Positions 27,793-36,432 of a stretch of 64,000 nt of DNA are shown here, one piece after another; position 1 is the first letter of the stretch; each line of letters opens with the position of its first letter. The stretch covers positions 7,653-71,652 of the forward strand of contig NZ_SBIW01000006.1 in NCBI RefSeq assembly GCF_004054195.1, read 5' to 3'. A model generated the notes under the pieces. It was not told the DNA's origin, searched no databases, and saw nothing but the letters and a program-made list of their open reading frames with translations. Position numbers and translations under genes: made by a program. This DNA is from Mucilaginibacter gilvus. GTDB taxonomy: Bacteria > Bacteroidota > Bacteroidia > Sphingobacteriales > Sphingobacteriaceae.

Positions 27793-28455
27793 CTATTTTA
27801 TCAGTGTTTGATACATGACATCAGCCACTTGCCTGTTGCCCTCGGCATTCAGGTGCACTCCATCCACAGTGAGGATGTCCCTGTCTTTGTTCCGCGGATT
27901 ATTTTTTAAACCGTACTCGTGGAAGATCTTACGGAAATCTATCAATCCGCAATTGTTTTGTGCCGCTACATCACGGATGATTTGCGAGTATTTGTTCAGA
28001 TCGCCATCCAGTTCATTGCTAAAATCGGTTTTCTCTCCTACAGAAGCCGGGGTACAGATGGTAACTTTAATACCCTTTGCCTGGAATTTCTTGATGAGCG
28101 CGGTGTAGAATTTGCCGAACTTATCCCAATCGGTGCCGGTACCAAACATGCGTTTGTGCCAAACATCGTTCACCCCCACCCATATCACAACCACATCGGG
28201 GTTCTTGGCAAGCACATCATCTTCGTAGCGGAGGTACAGGTCGTAGATCTTATTACCACCGATGCCTGCCCCGGCGGCCTCGTAATCGGTGGCCTTGTTA
28301 TTATCTTTTAATTTTCGCTGAAATAGGGTGATATAGCCATCCGGGCGTACACCGTATTCGGTGATAGAATCGCCGAAAAACACAATTTTAACTGGATTTT
28401 TTATTTGAAAGCTGCACATTACCACAATTGCGGCAAGCATAAATAATTTCTTCAT
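27793..28455 (-). CDS. SGNH/GDSL hydrolase, first copy
   Basis: A 220-residue secreted esterase-like protein with a signal peptide (about 1-19). All four SGNH blocks are present: FFGDSITEYG (nucleophile Ser30), AGIGGNK (Gly), IWVGVNDV (Asn96) and the C-terminal DGVHLN (Asp/His). Enzymes of this type commonly remove acetyl groups from polysaccharides. The gene has its own promoter/operator (28477-28522) and terminator, so it is a single-gene unit of the mannose-glycan regulon. A deacetylase role on acetylated mannosyl chains is inferred. Confidence 0.9.
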   Translation of the reverse strand: MKKLFMLAAIVVMCSFQIKNPVKIVFFGDSITEYGVRPDGYITLFQRKLKDNNKATDYEAAGAGIGGNKIYDLYLRYEDDVLAKNPDVVVIWVGVNDVWHKRMFGTGTDWDKFGKFYTALIKKFQAKGIKVTICTPASVGEKTDFSNELDGDLNKYSQIIRDVAAQNNCGLIDFRKIFHEYGLKNNPRNKDRDILTVDGVHLNAEGNRQVADVMYQTLIK

Positions 28456-28476
28456 TTTAGTTTAATTGGCATAAAT

Positions 28477-28522
28477 GCTAAATTGATTTAGCTAAATTAT
28501 ATATTTTTTTTAAAGTAACAAA
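28477..28522 (-). promoter_or_regulatory. Promoter with LacI operator D, first SGNH gene
   Basis: Minus-strand TTTG (28519-28522), a 19-bp spacer and TAATTTAG (28492-28499; 7 of 8). The palindrome GCTAAATT-GATTTAGC (28477-28492), perfect except for the central pair, starts at the -7 box and covers the likely start site. The ATG is 22 bp further on. Confidence 0.75.
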
Positions 28523-28572
28523 TTATATGTGAGAATTATTGAAAATACCTTTTTGGGAAAGGTTTTTCGGGT

Positions 28573-28731
28573 GTTTGCAGTGAGGACACCGCAAACCTGG
28601 AATATAAACAGGCTGGCGGTGTACTCACCGCCAGTATAGCCAACGCTCGCGATACTTTCGACATTTAAAAGTTTGTGGTGAGGACACCACAAACAAGGAA
28701 GAGCCCTGCTGATGGTGCCCCCACCGCCAGC
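28573..28731. repeat. Cluster of four REP-like hairpins
   Basis: Four stem-loops in 159 bp share the same tip, GGTG (GTG in the first), four loop bases, then CACC. The stems are GTTTGCAGTG/CACCGCAAAC (28573-28596), CTGGCGGTG/CACCGCCAG (28613-28634), GTTTGTGGTG/CACCACAAAC (28671-28694) and GCTGATGGTG/CACCGCCAGC (28708-28731). TTTG-type and CTGG-type stems alternate. This looks like an extragenic palindrome array rather than a terminator, since no T-run follows the stems. Confidence 0.75.
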
Positions 28732-28776
28732 TTTAAACTTTAATACCTTTTCGACGGTAAAAAAAAGCTTGTTTTG

Positions 28777-28830
28777 TGTTAACCTTTAAAAATACAACTT
28801 ATTGATTAATAATATTTTAAAAGGTTAACA
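28777..28830. repeat. Long AT-rich inverted repeat
   Basis: Arms at 28777-28794 and 28813-28830 (TGTTAACCTTT.AAAATA against its reverse complement) match at 17 of 18 positions around an 18-nt spacer. It lies downstream of the DUF4185-like gene. It may be a weak terminator, a protein-binding site or a small mobile-element remnant. Confidence 0.55.
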
Positions 28831-28940
28831 CTTTGAATTATGTTAACTTTTGTAAACTTTTTTGCTGCGCGCCATGAGTAGAAAAATGAAGAAATATACA
28901 TACGCTCGCCTGCCGGTGTCCCCGCCAAAGGCATAACCGA

Positions 28941-30116
28941 CTACTGAAATTTCACCCGGATAAACCGAGGACGGTACAGGTTGGGATGTACTGTAAGATC
29001 CTTAATAAATTCTACAGAGTTGATATTGTAGCTAATCAGCAGTTCCCCCGGTTTAGATAAGCTCGGGTGAGCTTTGGCATTGTACACCACAAAGGTTTTC
29101 TCCACCAGGTCGGGTTTGCAATCCCATAGCTTAATGATCGGGCCAAACGGACCTACAGGACTCGCCCCTATCCGCATCCCTACAATGGTGCTCATGCCTC
29201 CCTGCTGAAAAATCAACGCGTATCGCCCGTCGGGCAGGGCAGATACGCTAAGCTCGTTGGATACGCCATCAGTAATGTTGGCCACTTTTCTAATATCGCT
29301 TACCCAGGCATTGCCATCCCAGTAGGTCCACTTGCTAAAATTTTCAAAATCTTTTGGCAGCACGCGGGCCACCATCAGGTTTTTTACCATACCGCGAACC
29401 CCGTAGGTATAAATATAGCCATCGGGTTGAGGGGCGCCGGCGGCTTGGGTATTTACATAAACACCCGCACCAAATGATCCGATATCATTCTTTTCGTCCA
29501 GCAGGTAAAGGGGAGTATCCATCTGTTTCAGATCCTTGTACGGTGGCTTGCTGCCTGCCGGAATTTTGATAAGCGTATTGCCAACTTCCCTAAACCCGAA
29601 TGCACCGCTGCTTACATTGCGTACCCGGTAGCCGAAGATGTAGGTGGCATTATTTGCCTGGTTTACAAAGCCATCACCCAGCCAGTAGTAGTCTGTGCTG
29701 TCGGTTTTAGATGTTTTGGGGATGAAGAGCGATTCGGCATTACCCTTGCCGTCCTTATCCCAATAAAACTTCATTTGGTTAGCCAATGGCTTATTCCCAT
29801 TGAGTAACGCAACCGAATTATGGATCATTTTATAGCCCGGCATCATGGTATTATCGCGAATCTCGCCGATCATGCTATCGCTAAAAATGAATAAGATCTT
29901 ATCCTTTGGTTTGGACTGCCTGCCCTCTACCCCGCTTAGCGGAATGGTGTAAATGCCGTCTCCGCCAAACCAGCCTGTATTACGCTTCAGCAATGCCGAC
30001 CATTCCGGCGCTTCGGTTACCGTAAATTTTATATCCGTAAGGTTTACGGGGTTGGTTTGGGCCATGCCTTTATGCATCGCGCAGCAAATAAAACACAATA
30101 GCACAAGCCTTTTCAT
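28941..30116 (-). CDS. DUF4185/DUF5005-like secreted propeller protein
   Basis: A 391-residue protein from the ATG at 30116 (MKRLVLLCFICC signal peptide); the longer frame overlaps lgt. The body shows WFGGDGIYTIPLSG, ILFIFSDSMIGEI, YWLGDGFV and GAFGFREVGNTLIKIP, with PVGPFGPIIKLWD later on. This is the pattern of secreted five-bladed-propeller proteins annotated DUF4185 or DUF5005, which resemble GH43-like folds and turn up in polysaccharide loci. No catalytic triad can be named. It starts 28 bp after lgt and is probably cotranscribed with it. A glycan-binding or glycosidase role is possible but unproven. Confidence 0.65.
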   Translation of the reverse strand: MKRLVLLCFICCAMHKGMAQTNPVNLTDIKFTVTEAPEWSALLKRNTGWFGGDGIYTIPLSGVEGRQSKPKDKILFIFSDSMIGEIRDNTMMPGYKMIHNSVALLNGNKPLANQMKFYWDKDGKGNAESLFIPKTSKTDSTDYYWLGDGFVNQANNATYIFGYRVRNVSSGAFGFREVGNTLIKIPAGSKPPYKDLKQMDTPLYLLDEKNDIGSFGAGVYVNTQAAGAPQPDGYIYTYGVRGMVKNLMVARVLPKDFENFSKWTYWDGNAWVSDIRKVANITDGVSNELSVSALPDGRYALIFQQGGMSTIVGMRIGASPVGPFGPIIKLWDCKPDLVEKTFVVYNAKAHPSLSKPGELLISYNINSVEFIKDLTVHPNLYRPRFIRVKFQ

Positions 30117-30144
30117 TTGGGGAATGGGGTTAATTATCAATTGT

Positions 30145-31311
30145 TTAAGCGGTTTTCTTGGATGTTCCGTAGCGTTTATAGCCAATAATCGTTAGCCCGG
30201 CCAATCCGCCAAGCAACATCAGGCCGCCTATTAATTCGGCCTGTGTAAAAGTAAGTCCTAAAAAACTGTAATAAAAATTTATGCGGATATGCTCTATAAA
30301 AAATCGTTCTCCGCCGTTGAGGATGAGGTAGATAGAGAACATAAGCCCTGGTATTTTTATCTTTTTGCGGAAGCCCCACATCAGCCCGAACATGCCGATG
30401 CACAGCACCAGTTCGTAAAGCGGGGTTGGATATACGCCCTGCACCAGCTGGTTACAGTAATTACCATTACAGCCGGGGATAGGTACGCCCGCATTAATAG
30501 AGTTATGCGGATATTTAAAGCTCCAGGCCCAATCCGGTAAACCACTGAGCCATTTTGGTTTAGCATGGCGGTTGATGATACCCCAATCGCCATCGCCGGA
30601 GAGCTGGCAGCCGATGCGGCCAATGCCATAAGCCAGCATCATACCGGGCGAACCTATATCTGCCAGGTGCACCTGTTTCATGCCGTGGCGGTAGCCGATG
30701 TAGAGGTAGGTAAGCGCCCCAAATATCAACCCGCCGTAGTAGGCAAAACCGTTTACAGAGAACAGCACGCCAAGCGGATCATACAGAAACTGATCTATAT
30801 GTTCCACTGTATCAAATAGTTTGGCTCCTATGAAACCAAAAAAACCTACACTAAAAACGATAAGCCCCATTAGCTGGTATGGGTGCCTGGTTTGCTCTAC
30901 TACCTTTGGTTGGGGCAGGGCTTGCTTTCTACGGTCGAGGTATATCCAGAGGGCAAAACCCGCGCCCAACAGGATCCCCGCGATGATGTTGCCCTGTGTA
31001 GATAAAATGTATGCCCTGGGGTCTGTTTGGAATTTGCGGTAGTTGAGCACAGCGCCAAATACCTTGAAGCCGAAGGCAAACCCCAGCATAAAATTTACTA
31101 CAATATCCAATACAGTAGCCTGTTGGCCTACAAGTACTTTACGTTTAAAAGCATGGATCTTTCCATTCGCCTCATAGCGTTTAAACTCCGATGTAAAAAC
31201 AATGTACGCCAGCAAAAACGACAAAACGATAAACAACCCAAGCATTTGTATGGGGAACGAAAACCGTACATGAAAGAGGTAGTAAACCAGGTCGCCTATG
31301 GTTGGGAACAT
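30145..31311 (-). CDS. lgt: Prolipoprotein diacylglyceryl transferase
   Basis: Lgt moves diacylglycerol from phosphatidylglycerol to the lipobox cysteine of preprolipoproteins in the inner membrane. The 388-residue protein has about seven to eight membrane segments. It carries the Lgt signature as GMMLAYGIGRIGCQLSGDGDWG (family: GRIGNF.NgE) and a C-terminal NGGERFFIEHIRIN (family: R.f.E..R). The long form with extra periplasmic loops is usual in Bacteroidota. It is a housekeeping gene embedded between the six-gene Sus operon and the smaller mannosidase units, yet all three SusD-like and both SGBP-like proteins nearby need it. No full operator is seen in front of it, only a TTTGCTAAA half-site at 31397-31405 on the plus strand. 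Confidence 0.93.
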   Translation of the reverse strand: MFPTIGDLVYYLFHVRFSFPIQMLGLFIVLSFLLAYIVFTSEFKRYEANGKIHAFKRKVLVGQQATVLDIVVNFMLGFAFGFKVFGAVLNYRKFQTDPRAYILSTQGNIIAGILLGAGFALWIYLDRRKQALPQPKVVEQTRHPYQLMGLIVFSVGFFGFIGAKLFDTVEHIDQFLYDPLGVLFSVNGFAYYGGLIFGALTYLYIGYRHGMKQVHLADIGSPGMMLAYGIGRIGCQLSGDGDWGIINRHAKPKWLSGLPDWAWSFKYPHNSINAGVPIPGCNGNYCNQLVQGVYPTPLYELVLCIGMFGLMWGFRKKIKIPGLMFSIYLILNGGERFFIEHIRINFYYSFLGLTFTQAELIGGLMLLGGLAGLTIIGYKRYGTSKKTA

Positions 31312-31469
31312 GTTGCTAATGTATAAAATAGCGAGGCAATAACTGTGATGGACTGTGGACAGAAAACGGCGAAAAACGAATTTTTTTTGCGGTTTTTTTG
31401 CTAAAAAATGTACCTTTTTTTGAAAAAAAGGGCGAAAAACGCGCTTTTTTACGCTTTTTTTTTGTCCTG

Positions 31470-31508
31470 AAAAACAACAAGGGTTAACACCTTACCGGCG
31501 TTAACCCT
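31470..31508 (-). terminator. Terminator after the Sus operon
   Basis: The stem AGGGTTAAC / GTTAACCCT (31480-31488, 31500-31508) with inner CC/GG is followed on the minus strand by TTGTTGTTTTT. It ends the six-gene Sus transcript 23 bp after the last SusC stop. Between it and lgt, 31312-31470 is an unusual T-rich and A-rich stretch with several runs of 6-9 identical bases. Confidence 0.75.
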
Positions 31509-31530
31509 GCTGCTCAAATTTCAATCAAAT

Positions 31531-34500
31531 TTAAAAGCCTAACTGGATCCCAAGGTTCACTACACGCTGGTTGATGTAGGCATCGCCCGCGGTGTTGGTT
31601 GAGATCTCCGGATCCTGCTGATACTTGTTGTAGTTGTCCCAAGTGAACAGGTTGTACGCGCTCATATAAATGCGGGCGTTATTTATTTTAAACGGCAGCA
31701 GCTTGCTTGGCAGCTGGTAGCCAATGTCGATAGTTTTTAAACGGATATAGTAGGCATCAACCAGCCAGTAATCGCTAAAGTAGGCGGTTGGGCTATTTAT
31801 TGATGTTGGGTTAAAACCTAACCTTGGGAAATTAGCCGTGCTTGCTGTTGCGGGTGTCCAGCGTTCCTGGTGGATGGGCTGAAACTGGCTCTGGAACGGC
31901 TCTATACCTGTACCCAGTACCGCGAAGCTGTAGTTGAACGAACCCTGGAACAGCACGCTTACGCTAAAGCCTTTGTAAACCGCCTGCAGGGATAATCCTA
32001 ATATGGTATTAGGCAGGTTGGGGTTGCCAATGGCGCGTTTATCAAATACGTTGATGATCCCGTCGCCGTTCAGGTCCTGGTACCGCAGGTCGCCGGGTTG
32101 CAGAGGGATGCCATTATCTGGCAGGGCAAGCGCGTTACCCACGTTTGAACCCTGATGCGCGGCTTTGTAAGCGGTAATGGCGGCAATATCGTCTGCAGTG
32201 TAGTAGCCCAAAAAGTGGTAACCTTGTTGCTGGCCAATAGGGTAACCTGTTTGTGCCAGCCATGGGTAGGCAGGCGAGGCCTCGTCCTTAAATAAAATTT
32301 TATTTTTGGCGTAAGAGAATACCAGGCCGGCACTGTACTGCAGTTTGCCCGAATTGCCGTGGTAGCTGATCTGCCCGTCGAAACCCTGGTTTTGGGTGCG
32401 GCCAATATTTACGGCTGGCAGGTCTACCCCTAATATCAATGGCACGCTGCCCGGTGTGATGAGCTGGTTGTAGCGCACATCGTGGAAATAATCTACCGTT
32501 ACCGATACCTTATCCTTAAATAAGTTCATATCCAAACCAATGTCGAGCTTTTTGGCGCGCTCCCACACAACTTCGCCGTTCCCTAACGAACCCTCGGCAA
32601 TGGCACCATAATTTTGCTGCGATTGCCCAAAGTTGTAACTGCCGCTGTTGTTATAAACCTGGTTGTACACGTAACGGTTGCCCGGGGCGGCATCAGAGCC
32701 TACTAAACCATAGCTGGCCCTTAATTTAAACAGGCTGAACATTGGCAGCGCATCCGTAAAGAAATCTTCCTTTACTAAGTTATAACCAACACTTACCGCC
32801 GGGAAGATGCCAAAACGGTGATTGGCGGCAAAACGGTCGGTACCGTTATAGGCCACGTTAAAATCTACCAGGTATTTCTGTTTGTAATCATAAGCTACCT
32901 TACCAGATACGCCCCTGAATTTCTGCGGCACGGCTACCAGGTTGCCGGCTAAAAGGGGCGCGGCATACAGGGTATTTGATGTTTGGTTGAACAGGGCCAG
33001 CGCCGAAAAGTGGTGTGCATTACTAAAGGTACGGTCGTAATTTAAAAACAACTGGAAGTTGTAGTTATTGGTGTTGATATCGGTATTACCGGTAAGGCCG
33101 TAGTTTTGATACACATAAGTTGCACCCGGGCGCAGCGAATACTGCTGCGTAACCGCATCGTAATGGTAAGCGGGGATGCCCTCGTTAAAGATCTGCTTGG
33201 TAAACTGCTCGGTGCTGGAGTACGCTATACGGCCGGTTAATGACAGGCCATCGGTAAGCGCATCCAGCTTTTGGGTAGCGCCAAACAGGAAGTTAAAATC
33301 TGTTCTGCGCGAGTGCTGGTAACCGCCCGTGGCCAGCCTTGCATTCAGCGTTGGCAGGTGGGTGGGGTTAAAAGACGAATACGCGTAGCTATACGTGCCA
33401 TTGGGGTTTAGGTAAGGCGCTGTAAATGGTGTCTCCCTGGTGAAATCATAGATCTCGCCTACCGCGTTTTGGTTGTAAGGCTGGTTTAAATCGCTAAAAC
33501 GGGTTGTAACATCCAAACGGAGGTCTAAAGTGCTGTTTACCCTAAGATCTAAGTTCGACCGGAAGTTATACCTGCGGAAATAATAGTTGGTGTTTACCAG
33601 TGCCTGCGGATCGGCAAAATCGCGCACCAAACCGTTTTGGTTTAAGGCGCCGCCAGATACAAAGTATTTTAGCGCGTTCGTTCCGCCCGATATGTCCAGG
33701 TTGGTGTTGGCCTGGTAGCTTTGTTTTTTAAAGATCTTCTCGTACCAGTTCACATCCGGGTGGCCATAAGGGTCGTCCCCGCTTTTAAAGTGGTTCAGAT
33801 CGGCCTGGCTAAAGCTCTGCTGCAGGCCGTCGTTTACCTGTGCTTCGTTTATCAGCACGGCGGCATCGTAAGAGTTTAAAAACTTCGGCGTTTTTGTTGG
33901 CTGGGCCGCGCCGCCCTCTACCCTGATGTTAATTTTGGGTGTGCCGCTTTTACCGCGGCGCGTGGTTACCACCAGTACGCCGTTGGCACCCTTAATACCG
34001 TAAATGGCCGTTGTTGATGCATCCTTTAATATAGAGATGCTTTCTATCTCGTTTACGTTTATCTGTTGCAGCTGATCGTACTTGTACTCAATATCATCAA
34101 CAATAATAAGGGGCTGGTTACCTGCAGCGTTTAATGAGCTTACCCCACGGATGTAAAAATCAGACGCATCCTTACCCGGCTGGCCCGATCCCTGTTGCGA
34201 AAAGAAGCCCGGCAATTTACCGGTAAGCGCGTTTTGCACGTTGGCTGTTGGTACTGTACGGATCTCGCCTGCCGATATGGAGCTTACCGCGCCTGTGTTG
34301 GTGATACGTTTGCGGGTACCGTAAGCCACTACTGATACCTCATCGATACTGTTGATGCTTGTTTGCATGATCAGATCGAGCACCTGCCCTTCCTGCACCC
34401 TTACTTCCTGGGTATTATAGCCTATAAAGCGTACGATTACCACCTTGCTCTGACCTTTCAGCGTAAGCGAGAAACGGCCGTTCACATCGGTAGTAACGCC

Positions 34501-34650
34501 ATTGGTTGGCAATCCTTTCTCCACTATGGATACACCGGGCAGTACGCCCGAAATATCGCGTACCTTGCCGGTAATGGCTGTATTTTGAGCATACAAAGCC
34601 GCCGGAAGCAATGTTAGTATGACTTGAAAGAAAAGTATTATTTTTCTCAT
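31531..34650 (-). CDS. SusC/RagA-family TonB-dependent transporter, last in the Sus operon
   Basis: A 1039-residue outer-membrane transporter. It has a signal peptide (1-21), a carboxypeptidase-regulatory-like domain (about 24-100, ITGKVRDISGVLPGVSI), a plug from VSVVAYGTRKRITN (about 105-235, with NANGVLVVTTRRGK), and a barrel ending NLGIQLGF with the terminal Phe. HPDVNWYEKIFKKQSYQ is the usual post-plug motif. It is the distal gene, 39 bp after the second susD, an unusual place for a susC. It may pair with the first-gene SusD (41109-42851), which otherwise lacks an adjacent partner; that pairing is inferred. Confidence 0.95.
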   Translation of the reverse strand: MRKIILFFQVILTLLPAALYAQNTAITGKVRDISGVLPGVSIVEKGLPTNGVTTDVNGRFSLTLKGQSKVVIVRFIGYNTQEVRVQEGQVLDLIMQTSINSIDEVSVVAYGTRKRITNTGAVSSISAGEIRTVPTANVQNALTGKLPGFFSQQGSGQPGKDASDFYIRGVSSLNAAGNQPLIIVDDIEYKYDQLQQINVNEIESISILKDASTTAIYGIKGANGVLVVTTRRGKSGTPKINIRVEGGAAQPTKTPKFLNSYDAAVLINEAQVNDGLQQSFSQADLNHFKSGDDPYGHPDVNWYEKIFKKQSYQANTNLDISGGTNALKYFVSGGALNQNGLVRDFADPQALVNTNYYFRRYNFRSNLDLRVNSTLDLRLDVTTRFSDLNQPYNQNAVGEIYDFTRETPFTAPYLNPNGTYSYAYSSFNPTHLPTLNARLATGGYQHSRRTDFNFLFGATQKLDALTDGLSLTGRIAYSSTEQFTKQIFNEGIPAYHYDAVTQQYSLRPGATYVYQNYGLTGNTDINTNNYNFQLFLNYDRTFSNAHHFSALALFNQTSNTLYAAPLLAGNLVAVPQKFRGVSGKVAYDYKQKYLVDFNVAYNGTDRFAANHRFGIFPAVSVGYNLVKEDFFTDALPMFSLFKLRASYGLVGSDAAPGNRYVYNQVYNNSGSYNFGQSQQNYGAIAEGSLGNGEVVWERAKKLDIGLDMNLFKDKVSVTVDYFHDVRYNQLITPGSVPLILGVDLPAVNIGRTQNQGFDGQISYHGNSGKLQYSAGLVFSYAKNKILFKDEASPAYPWLAQTGYPIGQQQGYHFLGYYTADDIAAITAYKAAHQGSNVGNALALPDNGIPLQPGDLRYQDLNGDGIINVFDKRAIGNPNLPNTILGLSLQAVYKGFSVSVLFQGSFNYSFAVLGTGIEPFQSQFQPIHQERWTPATASTANFPRLGFNPTSINSPTAYFSDYWLVDAYYIRLKTIDIGYQLPSKLLPFKINNARIYMSAYNLFTWDNYNKYQQDPEISTNTAGDAYINQRVVNLGIQLGF

Positions 34651-34689
34651 AACTTCTTAATTAATGGGTTTAATTGATTCTTTCAGGTA

Positions 34690-36405
34690 TTACCATCCGG
34701 GGTTTTGTTTCATATTCGGGTTCTTCTGCACCTCATCATAAGGGATTGGGTACAGGTACATTTTTGGCGAGTCGAACTTAGTCGTTAGCACGTTAATGGG
34801 GTTGTAGTTTAAGCTGCTGCCCACTTTTACAATGCTGACGCCGGTGCGCGGCTGGTTCATCACCAGTTCGGCAATTTTCCAGCGGCGGATGTCCCAGTAG
34901 CGGCTCTCCTCGAAGGCAAATTCAGCGCGCCTTTCGTTTTGTATAATCGCGCGCATCTCGTCTTTTGTCATCCCCACTTTTAAGCCATACTGGCTGCCTG
35001 CGCCCGCCGCTATACCTGCACGCTGGCGGATGCTTTTCACCGCAGTGTAAACTTCAGGTGTTGCCCCGGCCGATTCGTTTAGTGCTTCGGCGTAGCCTAA
35101 AACAATATCCGCGTAGCGTAAGATCACCCAATCGGTACTGTGCGAGCTGTAGGCGTTTGTACTTTCAAAGTTGCCCATGAACTTGCGCAGGTAATAACCC
35201 GTTTTGGTTTGCTGCAGTGTTGTATTTGGTTTGCTTTGCCCGCCCTCAAAGGTTTGGATAGAAGTATTAAGCCAGGCCGCGCCGTTATAAATAACGTTAT
35301 AGGTGAGCCTTGGGTCGCGGTTATTGTACGGGTTGTTTACGTCATAGCCCGATGTCGGGTCGGTTATGGCCAGGCCATTCGCCATCGGGAAGGCATCCAC
35401 CAGCTGCTGGGTTGGGCTGGTTTGCCCCTTGCCTGTGGCACCAGAAAAACCTACCGGGCCGTTTGTCGTTTCTACACCATTGCCATTGCCGCCCTGGCGG
35501 AAGAACAAGATCTCGGAGTTATATTGGGTGGTGAAAACATCTTTATAATTTGCCAGTAACGAATAGGCGTTCAAATCCATCACAGCCTTGCAGGCGACAG
35601 CAGCGGCGGCCCAGCGGTTGGCATCAAAACTGGTGTAACCGGTTAGGGGGTTTGCGGCATCAATATTACCACCATTAAACAGCGGACTGGCAGCATACAG
35701 CAGCACCTTGGCCTTCAACGCCAGGGCCGAGCCTTTTGTAGGGCGATGGCTGTCGGCTTCCTTTGCGGCAGGTAAAGCTAACGGGTAAACCAGCAACGAA
35801 TCTTTTATGGCATCGCACTCGCTTACAATGTATTTTATGCAATCATCAAAAGAGTTGCGGGGCAAGGCTATATCATCGGTAATAGTGTATACCTTGTTAC
35901 CCATGAGTGGTACACCGCCATAGCGTTTTACCAGTTCGAAGTAAAACATGGCCCGCAGAAAACGTGCTTCGCTTTTCCAAACGAATTTTTGCGAGAAACC
36001 GTTGTATTTGGCCAGCACCGGTACTACGCCAATGTTGTTTACAAACTCGTTTGCCTGGCGGATGCCCCCGTAGTATGTTCCCCATAAATTTTCATCATTA
36101 GGGATGGTATAGGAGTTATACGACGCGGTAGCCAGCACGGTTGACGCGTTGGTTGGGCCCGAGGCTGATGAGATGGCATCGTCTGACGCGGCATCCAGGT
36201 AATCGCCCCCTACCCTGTTGTGCCCGTTCTTTAATATCGAATAAATACCGTACAGGTAGTGCTGCGCGTTTACACCTGCGGAATCGCGGCTATCGAAGAT
36301 CTTATCTATACCTACCTTATCCACAGGGAACTGCTCGTATTTTTTGCAGCCGGCAATTGCCAGTATCAGTATCAGGGCCGCTATAATATTTTTGTGATTT
36401 TTCAT
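34690..36405 (-). CDS. SusD/RagB-family lipoprotein, second in the Sus operon
   Basis: A 571-residue lipoprotein from the ATG at 36405, where a type II signal peptide gives a lipid-modified Cys20 (LAIAGC). The SusD fold is shown by SEARFLRAMFYFELVKRYGGVP, LKAKVLLYAASPLFNGG, DPRLTYNVIYNG and a C-terminal FAFEESRYWDIRRWKIAE, closing with KQNPGW. It follows its probable SusC partner by 27 bp. It is similar in layout to the SusD at 41109-42851 (same AASPLFNG, DPTSGYD and RNERR segments), so the two look like diverged duplicates. The ligand is presumably a mannose-containing oligosaccharide. Confidence 0.94.
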   Translation of the reverse strand: MKNHKNIIAALILILAIAGCKKYEQFPVDKVGIDKIFDSRDSAGVNAQHYLYGIYSILKNGHNRVGGDYLDAASDDAISSASGPTNASTVLATASYNSYTIPNDENLWGTYYGGIRQANEFVNNIGVVPVLAKYNGFSQKFVWKSEARFLRAMFYFELVKRYGGVPLMGNKVYTITDDIALPRNSFDDCIKYIVSECDAIKDSLLVYPLALPAAKEADSHRPTKGSALALKAKVLLYAASPLFNGGNIDAANPLTGYTSFDANRWAAAAVACKAVMDLNAYSLLANYKDVFTTQYNSEILFFRQGGNGNGVETTNGPVGFSGATGKGQTSPTQQLVDAFPMANGLAITDPTSGYDVNNPYNNRDPRLTYNVIYNGAAWLNTSIQTFEGGQSKPNTTLQQTKTGYYLRKFMGNFESTNAYSSHSTDWVILRYADIVLGYAEALNESAGATPEVYTAVKSIRQRAGIAAGAGSQYGLKVGMTKDEMRAIIQNERRAEFAFEESRYWDIRRWKIAELVMNQPRTGVSIVKVGSSLNYNPINVLTTKFDSPKMYLYPIPYDEVQKNPNMKQNPGW

Positions 36406-36432
36406 GATCGTATTTTTTATGATGGCCAAAAA

